Source of the DNA: Pachyseris speciosa | Lineage: Eukaryota; Cnidaria; Anthozoa; Scleractinia; Pachyseridae | Assembly (NCBI GenBank): GCA_016490735.1 | Contig: JAEMWC010000021.1 | Span: forward strand, 1,931,001 to 1,995,000 | Direction: 5' to 3' | Length of the DNA: 64,000 nt | Part shown: positions 39,901-50,300 of the stretch, in pieces | Layout: each line of letters opens with the position of its first letter | How positions within the stretch are numbered: the stretch's first letter is position 1 | The notes under the pieces: generated by a model | Seen by the model: the letters and a program-made list of their open reading frames with translations, nothing else | The model's database searches: none | Told to the model about the DNA's origin: nothing | Translations under genes and position numbers: made by a program

Positions 39901-42900
39901 TGTTATCACTGCAGCAAAAAGGTGAGCGATGTTTCCTTCCACGCTGGCAAAATATAGTCGAAAGCTTGCTCTGAAAATCCGCTGAATGATGATGGCATGA
40001 AATATGATCACTCTGGTTGCCTAGCACGTGACATAAATCTGCCACCGATAATAATTTTCACATTCTCTGAAAGCCAGTTGAAAGCTGAACAGTAATTTGC
40101 ATATTTAACGTTAATCTAACCTTTGCCAGAAAATGTAACAACAACAAAAGTCAGCAACGCAAATTCAGCAAAATTCAAAGCAAGTCTTTCTTGGGATGAA
40201 AATGGCAACTGGCTGTGGTAATGTTCGCGATTACTGTAATACTGTCTGTAACTATCAACGAACCGGCCGAAGTTGAAATCCAAAGCGAAGACTGTTAAAT
40301 ATCATTTTATTAGTTTTCAACAGAAAAATCGAGGGGTCCAGAAGGGGGTCCAGATGGGGCTCCAGAGGGGGGTCCAGAAGGGGTCCAGATGGGGGTCCAG
40401 ATGGGGGTCCAGATGGGGGTCCAGAAGGGGGGTCCACGTTTTGTACCAACCCAATTAAAACAGAACTGATTTGGAGTGATTTGGATTTCAAGGCTGATGG
40501 TGTGCATATGTCTCTCTAGCACATCACCGTTCAATTTAATGATTGAATGAATAGTAATTGTGTGTACTATGTAATGTGAAAGCTGTTACAATATAAAATA
40601 ATTATTAATAACTTTCAATGTCACAAGCATGTATTAATCACAAGTTGTAAAATAAGGTGGTGCGATATTTTTGTTTAATAGTTTACTTAGCAAAAGCTAT
40701 GAATTGTATAAAGTCATGAAATTGGGTATTTATCGTACAATCTATATTCAACTAAATTACACCAAATCATCCCACAGGATTGCAACTTGTCTTTTCATCA
40801 TTTTTTACGTATCAAAACGTTTGGCATCAGATTTGCCATGTTTAGCTGTGCTCACATGCCATTATATTGCCATGGAGACTTAATAGGTATAATCATACGG
40901 AGTATTTAAGATTAATTGTCCTGCTCTTGACCAATCAGCATTGAGTAATTTTGTGGTGTGTACTGTAAGTTTATTAACCATTTCACCTCTTAGTAGTTGT
41001 TTGGCCTTTATACAATGGGTGATTATCTTTTGTTATTTTAGCATCATTAACAGTTTAAAAAGATGTAGAGCCTGCACAGTTGGTTCCACACCAGGGGTAA
41101 CAAAGTAAGTCAGCTGCAAGGCTTTTCTCTAACAGGATGGCATTTAGCCTTACAGGCTCGTTCAAGAGTTCCCAAGTCAACAATTGTGGAAAAGGCACAC
41201 TGAACAATGGTTTACCTTGTTCTAAGCTTTTCTCTTACCTCTTTGTTGTTTTTGAGAGCTTAGCAAATTAGATGTGATCATGATATTAGAGTTTCTGGTG
41301 ACAGTACATAATGTCCACAAGTTGTTGATTGCCTTAGTGTATTCTCATCACCTGCCTACTTGACGTTGTGATAATATGTGAAGGGGATTTTGCATATATT
41401 GATCAACCTTGTCATCATGAATTGCAGGAGTATGCAAGAGGTTCATCTTGATAAACATGTCAAACTTGTGGACAGCCCCGGTATTGTGATGGACAGTGGA
41501 AACTCAGATTCAACTGTGATACTGCGCAACTGTGTCAAGGTACATTATTTTACAATAGCATTTACAGTTGTAAGCAAACACCCATCATACAGTGGGTCCC
41601 AGCAATTTTCCCATTGAAACTCCTACATTTATAACCTCTTGTAAGCGGAGAACTCCCATAGGCAGAAACAGATACTTCTTGGAAGCACCATGGGCTAAAA
41701 TATAACCTCCATAAGTGGAAAAAACTCTTGAAAGTCCAGGGCTCAAATGTCAGTCCTACGACACCTCTTTTGTCGTTTCTCATGCAATGTAGACTTGCAA
41801 TAGAAGGTATATATGCAGGGTTTCATTAATGGCCTGGCACCCAGCAAATTGGCTGGCTGCCAAGAGCACATCAAGGTAATGTTTTGTGATAAACATATTT
41901 GCCCACCTAGCTGTTAAAGGTAATTGTCTTCCTGCTCAAACCCAGACCCCTGGATATGACACAACCTACAGCTGTTCTTCCTAAGGTGCCTTGCATCTTT
42001 CAACCTCCAGTAAGTGCAGACAGTTCCCATAAGGAGGCACCTTGCACTGTCCTGAGGGTGTCTGCTCGTGGGAGGTTTGATTGTATGTAAATATTTCATT
42101 TTCAAGAATGATCATAGGGCCAGCTAATCATAGGGCCAGCTGCCATTTGACTGTTGGTTTCTGCAATCAACTGAGGCTGTTAAGGGGACATGTAGTCACT
42201 GGCCATCACCCACCTACAGTTGCACCATCCAACCCTGCAATGTAGGACTCACCACAACACCAGGAACTGTTTTCCCTTTTCTTTGTGAACAGTTTGAGGG
42301 ATTTTTAAAACCCCCTTCAAGTTTTTCCATGTGGAGGTGGAGACAAGGCCGTTGGCTTACTGTTACTGCCCAATGAAGCGATTATCTGATGTGTGGCAGA
42401 TGTTGAGCACACAGTCAGCATCATTGTATTAATCAAAAAGAAAGAATAAATAAAGAACCTCGATTCTGGCATTGGAACCCACGACTGTCCACTCGGCAGT
42501 CCAGTGCTCTTTCCATCTGAGCTAAGTACCTGGGCAATGGTCACTAGTTCTTACATGTGCATCTAAATTATTTTGGTTTTCATTCCTTTACAGATAGAAA
42601 ACATTGATGACCCAGTGCCAGCGGTGGAAGCTATTTTACGAAGATGTAGCAAACAACAGGTACATATCATAAGATTACATTTTCAGATTACAGTGATTTC
42701 CACTTGAGTATCAAAAGTAGTTTGGGTTTGCATTGGTTTTTCATTGGTTTTGCATTACCACTTTTTCATCCAATGAGAGGTAAAAATAAAAGCAATTGAG
42801 ACTCGCTTGCACCAATTTTCCTGCACTTGTTGTCATTTCCTTCTATTTTACTTTGAATTTTGATTGGTGCATTTTGCTGTTTGCATCGTTTGTGATTGCA

Positions 42901-45503
42901 GAGTACTTTTTACTTTGGTTTTGGTTTTATTATACTCAACTGAAAACTGCTCTATTCTTGTCTTTCAGTCATGCAAGTAAAAAAATAAAATCATCTACCA
43001 TTCGATAAATAAAGTCAAGACATTGAGATGTTGTAGAAGAATAATAAATAAACAACATACCAAAGTCTTGGGGCTGTGCGATATTCCATACTCGAGTTAT
43101 TCGGCAAAATGTATCACTCAGAATTATAGAGTTTAGTATGGACACGCCATCTTAGTGTCCCTCCGAGGGGCACAAATATGGCGGCCAGAAACGTGTTAAA
43201 ACATCTGGAATTTAGTTTGGCTATCTCAAAGGCATTTTTCTCTCTTTTGAGCATGCAAACATTCACAAAGATGCTTCTCCCGTCATGTTGGCTTTCCAAA
43301 CCTCAAAAACATAAGCTGAATAGATGTTTTTGTGTATGTGACATACCTGTGAGCAGACATGTGTATGTCACGCACTGTGAAAAAACCTCAAATTCAAACT
43401 GCTCTATTTTCAAAACAAAGCATGCTACCGAGCTGAAAACATGCAAGCAGATACATTTCTAAAATGTCTTTTACGTGATGAAGCTAAAAATACCAAAATC
43501 TGTTTAATTTTGAATTTTAGTTTTTTATGACGTCAATTGTGAAAACGAAGAATATGAATACAAAAAATCTTTGGTCTAACCCTACTATCCTGTCAAAATT
43601 AAACAGCGATAGACAATATTGCATTGAGTAAAATGTTAAGGCCCATGAAAACGCTTCCAATAATGCTTGCCACCAACATCCAACATTGTTGGGTTCTACA
43701 TCTTGGGTGCATTTGAACACTAGCTGTGTGTTGTTGGAAGTTGAACCAACAACATTCAACAACTCATAACAGCACCCAGCAAGTGGTTAAATGCACCCAA
43801 CATGTTGAATCCAAAATTGTTCGATGTTGTTGGCAAGCAATGTTGGGTGCTTTTGCAAGAACCTTTAGAGTACAAATGAGTGCTTGTCACTTAATCAAAA
43901 TGTGTACAATTATGTTGTGGTTCGATTTCATCCTAGGCTTATATTTTTCTCCCTTTGTTTTAAGCTAGTTATAGTGCATTAATTACCATACATTACCATA
44001 CCCAAAGGGGGGAAAAATTAATTTAAACCACAATGTACACTGTATATGCTCATCATAATACTACTACCACTACCACTACCACTACCACTGCTACTGCCAC
44101 TGCCACCACCACTACCCCTACCACTGCCACTGTTACTACCACTGCTACTGCCACTGCTACTACCACTGCTACTGCCATTGCCTCTACCACTACCACTACC
44201 ACTACCACTACCACTACCACTACGTCTACCACCACTACAGCCCAGCTTTTGTGGGGACACAGGTGATCAGCCCTCCGCCCAGTCTCCACCCAACCTTGAA
44301 ATGTAATGTGGACCAGAACACAACACCAGGAACTGTGTTCCTGATTCTTTACAAAAAGTGTGTGGATCATTTTGTGTGTCTCCATGTGTAATCCTGGCAC
44401 ATTACTGACTGAATAATCTTTTTTGGTACCAAAGGTGATGGAAAAATACCTAGTTCCTGACTACACTGATGTGCATGAGTTCCTTGCACACCTTGGTAAA
44501 AGACTGGGAAGCTAAAGAAAGGTACATTATAAATTAACCTATATGCTGTAACAGTGCCACTAAAGATCAGGATAAAAGTGATTCCATTGCAGAAGTTTCA
44601 TTTTTATCAGCAAAAAGCCTCATTTACTCTTACTGAGATGAAATCCATGATTATAGGCAGTAATAGGGAACTTGTTGGTATTTCCTCTTTCTCATTATCT
44701 ATTCTTGACACTGATATAAATTCTGTAACTAGTTTTAAATATTTGGGAGTAATGTTGTCCTCAACTTTTACATGGTCCGACCATGTTGAGTATATTTCAT
44801 CTAAGATTAATAAGAACCTTGGTCTTTTACATAGAATTAAGTATTATTTACCTTATAATGCCTGGTTACTTTTTTATAACAGCTTAGTGCTACCTATTTT
44901 TGATTATGCTGATTTAGTCTGGGGTAACAAGGACAATGTCTCACTAATGAAGGAATTGCAAATTCTGCAAAACAAAGCAGCTAAGTTGATATTAGATAGA
45001 TCACTTCACTCCTCAACAACTGATGCATTAACCACCTGTCTTAAGTATTGGCTGAATCTGAAGAATGTAGGAAATGTCATCGATGTATATATGCATACAA
45101 ATGTATTAATGGCCAACTGGATCATTCTTTGGACATTGTAAGAAAAAGTGATATGCACTCCTACAGTACTCGCAACAAAGATACTATAAAGCTCCCCAAA
45201 ATCAAATACAATTGGGGAAAACATCATTTGCGGTACCACTGTTTAAAAGATTTTAATGAGTTAGAGGGAACTGTAAGAAATTCAGCAAGTTTGCCAATTA
45301 TTTTTTTAAGAAGTGTCTTTTTTCTGCTTTTTATAATTACCAGTAAGTAATTTTTTTTAATCCCTGTAGTGTATATGTTGTAAATATTATATATATTTTT
45401 ACTTTAGCTGTATATTTTTAGATTTTAATTGTATCATTATATATATCTAGTATTAGGACCACTATGTAAACCACTTTTAGTGATGGAGCTTCTTAATAAA
45501 AGA

Positions 45504-45553
<50 letters not shown>

Positions 45554-45721
45554 ATTATTATTATTATTATTAACTAAATTTGCATATGCAAATTCGTGTG
45601 TTGAAGGTATATACAAGTAATACTTTCCTAGCTAAACATGGACAATTTTGCAACAATATCGTAGAAGTTGAACATTGGCACAAACATTATGCTTATTTTC
45701 TTCTAATTGATTTTATTTAAC

Positions 45722-45784
<63 letters not shown>

Positions 45785-47279
45785 ATTATTTATTATTTTT
45801 TGTTTATTGCACCGAGTTTTCTTGGATGTGACCACATTCATGTTTCTTGGAGTTATAATCAATTGAAGGGCTTGGTGGAAAACTATGCTAATTGGATTTT
45901 TGGGAGTTTTTTTTTTTATTTTGCTCCAAAATTGCTGGTATTTTGCATACAGGCTTGTTTTTATGTGGCAAACATTGCTCTGTATTCTTTTTTGCTGCTT
46001 TGCGCTTAGTCTTCGGGAAAACACAGGCCAAAAAACGTGTTCACCTAAAAACCAAGCCATTCAATTTACTATTCATCGATTTATTTATTTATTTATTTAA
46101 TTTCCAAACCACAAATACATTATTATAATGAAAACAAAAAAAGATAGAATTAATAGAAGCTACAATGGCGAGGAGGCCTAAAGGAAACTATGTAGCTTAT
46201 GTTAATTAAGTCTCCTAAGTTATTGTTTTACAAGATGAAATTAAGAAAGAAGAACATGACGACGGATACAATTACAATAGATTTACCATATTGGAGCGGT
46301 ATTCAATTGAGTGTTGTAAAACCAAAACCAAAGCAGTTACTGTGGCCAATCACAAGAGACGCAAACACCCAATGAGCCAATCAGAATTAAAAGCCCATAC
46401 AAGGAGCCAGCACCAAGTGCGGGAAAATGCGCATGCGCAAGGCACGATTGATTTTGGTTTTGCTTCTCAGTGGTGGTGAAAGTGGTGCGAGGTTTCTGTA
46501 AAACAGAACCATGGCAAACAAGGGTTATTTTCGAAACTCATCTGAACTCTGCTCAATTACAATTTCAGGTGGAATACCGAATGTAGTTGCTGCAGGGAAG
46601 GCTGTGTTAAAAGACTGGAGCAGGTGTGCTATTGTTATACATGTACTCCAACACTGAATGTTTGAAATTCTAAGGATTCGAGTTTTGTGACTTTTTTTTT
46701 TTGTCTTTCTGATTCGCAGTTGGGGACTGGGGTTAATTACACATGTGCAACGGAGACTTCTAATATTCACTTGTTCTCCTCATACATTTCACCAAGACAG
46801 CGATGCTAAATGATGCAAACACTGTTGTAAAGAGAATGTCATGGTGCGAAATTAAAATTAAAGGACTTGAAGTAAATTCGTTTTCAATTTAATGACTGTT
46901 AATGAAACCATCGAAAGTTAGTTATAATTCAAGAGATGGCTGATTTGATAGTGAATTCCAGAGCTGATTTGTTTGTCTATTTGTTTTTGTGTTGTTATTG
47001 CAAATGTCTGCAGTGGGAAGATTGTATTCTACACTCATCCACCAGAGCAGCACAGGCTACCCACGCATGTTTCAGCTGATATTGTCAGCGAGTGGAGCAA
47101 GGAATTTGATGTGGTGAGTTGCTGGAAACTAGGTCATCCGTATACACCTGCTTGAAAACCTATTTTGTTTCTGTGAGATGGTTATTGATGTTACTAGAAT
47201 ATACAGCTATCATGACAAGGTAACTTCTCAATATGTGTCAGCGAGGCTTGAAAAGTGTTTTAGGTCTACCAATAGGAAA

Positions 47280-47317
<38 letters not shown>

Positions 47318-50300
47318 TAATAATAAGGATGATGATGATGATGATGATAAGAGATGCGTCACCATGGGACCACAGGGTGCATGAGAAGAAAGGTGAAAAG
47401 GTTGAGAAATATCAGGAGCTAAAGAGAGAAATTAAGAATTTATTGGGATCAGACATGTAGAACTGGTACCCTCCAATCACAGTCAATCCAATCAAGTGGA
47501 GCTTTCCAATCACCTGATGGTGGTTTTCAGGGGGTCCTCTAGAAATAAAGATCAAAAATACATTAAAAATAAACACATAAGACTAAGGCTAAGACGAGAA
47601 GCTAAGGTTAAAACTAAGAACTAAGATTAAAAACCATCTACAGGTTAAAATGGTTCGATTGAAATTGTTTCAGTTTGTGTTTAAAAATCGTCTTTAGCAT
47701 CAGTCTCTTGAGCTCACTTGGCAGTAAGGCCCATTCGAGTGTGAGTACAAAATCAAATCTGAGCACAATCATAAAATAGTCATTCACTCATACCTTTTGT
47801 CCTTTCCTGTTAGTCATTGGCAACTACGGCACTGATGGCACTGTTCTTTTGCTTATGACGTCAGCTGATGACAAGTCTACGATAATAAATAAGAAGCGTC
47901 TGCGGTCCGCGCTTGATTTTCCCGCCAAAACTTTCTTAAAAAAACGCATGCGCTGCGTATTGCAAGGAAACCTTATTCTGTTCATTCTGTTTATCGCGGT
48001 GGGTCTCAAAAGAACACCATTACCTTGTATTCCGAGTATTCTTTTTCCGGAATAGTTGTTTATTCTTTATAACAGTCCCAAAAGGCTGCGCTGTTGTTGT
48101 GAAGCATTTCGAGGGGTCGCAGAAGAAGATGAACGCCCCTTTCTTCTACAGAGAGAATTTCTTTTCATCATGTATAGTAGTTAGTGAACTATGTCCCTTA
48201 ATTGTTGTTGCTCTGATATCATTTCTTATACAAACTTCTTTGTTTGCAGGGATCTCTCCAACAGCAAGAACAAGCTGAATTGCATGGTAAGTTTAAGAGT
48301 TTATAGCAAGAACGGTAGCGTCAGAGATGTTGATCAGCTAAGGTATATCTTCAGTGTATTGACTCGACTTTTCCGTATGTCTGGTAGGTCTGCGACACAC
48401 AGTTGAGGATGCCATGGTGCTTGAGGCTGGTGGGCCTGTGGATGCTGCTGAGGTAGAGGAAGAAGATATGGTGGGTGCTTTTGAGGAAAGAACGTTCCTG
48501 TGGTTTTGTTCGTTACAAAGCTGTGGAGCAGACTTTCCCCGTGGTTCAGTTTGTCTTGTTGTTTAAAATGGTTCTAACCTTTGAATCTTTTTGTGAAAAC
48601 CTTGAGTGTAACAATAGAATTTAGCAGAGATTTCCTATGGTGCTGTTCGTTTTTCAGTCAAATCAAATTAGAATTAGCACTCGCATCTTGTGAACGACTA
48701 ACCGTATTGTGTTTATAATGAAACCAAAGGACTCTGAAGAAGAAGAGGAAGAATCCGATGAAGCCGAAGGTGATGATGATGACGATGGATCTGACGAAGA
48801 AGCCATGGAGGGCAGTGATGTGGAGGTTTGAACTTCTTTCCCAAATGGCAGCCATGCGACTTTTTGCACACACTAGTTTTAAGAGGTCCTTTGTTTCTCG
48901 GGATTTCATATGACACAATAATATTACTAGTAGATGAATAATGTAATTTTATCGTTCTGTCGCACGTATATACCCGGATAGCCTCCTTCGCAGCCGTTGT
49001 TTGTGTCGGTCCTATTCTCCCTCCCCACCAACGTCTGCTGAACCGAGCCAAACATTCCATTCCAGGAACTCACCAATCACATCGTGGCTTTTAAATTTCG
49101 GTAGCTAAATTCCCGTAACCTCCTTTGCGGCCGTTGTTTGTATCAGTTCTTTTCTCCCTCCTGATTGGATACTCAGGCACAATGGGAATGGAATGTCCGG
49201 CTCGGTTCAGCAGACGTTGGTTGGGAGGAAGAATAGGACCGACACAAACAACGGCTGCGAAGGAGGCTAATACCCGGAAAAAATGAGTGAAGTGAGATGG
49301 TGAAACCCTGGTTAAACCTGGTTTAATGGTCCAGTTACCACTGTCCACCTGCCTCCTGTTAACAAAGTAGTAGAGTATCTTTACTAGTAATCGGAAGGTC
49401 ACAGGTTTGACTTTGTTTAGGAAAAAATAAATCTTTCAGTTATTGCACGGTTTAAAATTCACCATCCCACTTCGTTTCACAATCAGTGAAGTCTGGTCTT
49501 GAAAAAGAGTCACGTGACATGTCCGTGCGAATTTTATTTATTTATTTATTTATGTATTTATTTATTTATTCAATTTTTTTTGTTTACTTTGATATCGGAT
49601 GGAATGAAAAGTTGTGTTGACAAATAGATTCCATGCCAATTAAAGCAGAACGACAGAGTTTTGAAGACAACTGAATTAAACTTGATCAAATATAACAATT
49701 CAAAAATTGCGTTTCTTATAAAGAAATCATTGAGTGCAGGCAGGGTGTGCCCGCACTCCGTACATTTCCTTGTTTATTACACCCATTTTGAAATCACTGG
49801 TGATCCTTGCAATCTGATTGGCTCTCAACAGTGCAATTGCACCATTTTTTTACTCCAAATCGTACCTTTCCGTACCCATCTAAATGAAAATGAAATAATA
49901 CCAACATATCAAATTAATTTCATGGATAAACAAATATTAATATTGACAAACACAACTGTGTGATTTGAAAATGGGTGTAATAAAGTGGTAATTGAACTTC
50001 GTGTCATGCATTTTTGGTCTGAAATCATACTTGTGATTTCAAATCGAACTGACGCTGCGCGCTTGTTCGATTTTGAAATCACGCGTATGATCTCAGACCA
50101 AATTGCCATCCACTCAGTTCTATTACCATTATAAAATATCCTGAAATTCAAGCTTCTAGAAATCCTTGAGATTGAATGACATCCCTATGAAACTTTGCAT
50201 TGTAATTTGGCGAATGTGCGGTGAGTTAACCTTACATATAAAACATGCCACATTATCCTTGAGTTAAGCAATCTTGTCCAGCACACTGTTGCGTACGTGG

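Noticed and set aside
40255..40534. Minus-strand SGPPSGPP collagen-like frames
   Set aside because: They read across the GGACCCCC minisatellite in the foldback arm.
42455..42540. A functional tRNA gene on the minus strand
   Set aside because: A and B boxes are present, but the acceptor and anticodon arms do not pair well. It is better explained as a SINE head.
44033..44400. Frames with Thr, Leu/Pro, Val or Gly/Ser repeats
   Set aside because: Six-frame products of the CTACCA microsatellite.
45706..46128. Frames starting in (TA)n and running through Phe/Leu-rich sequence, resembling membrane proteins
   Set aside because: They cross a TA microsatellite and MITE family G copy 3; hydrophobicity comes from T-rich DNA.
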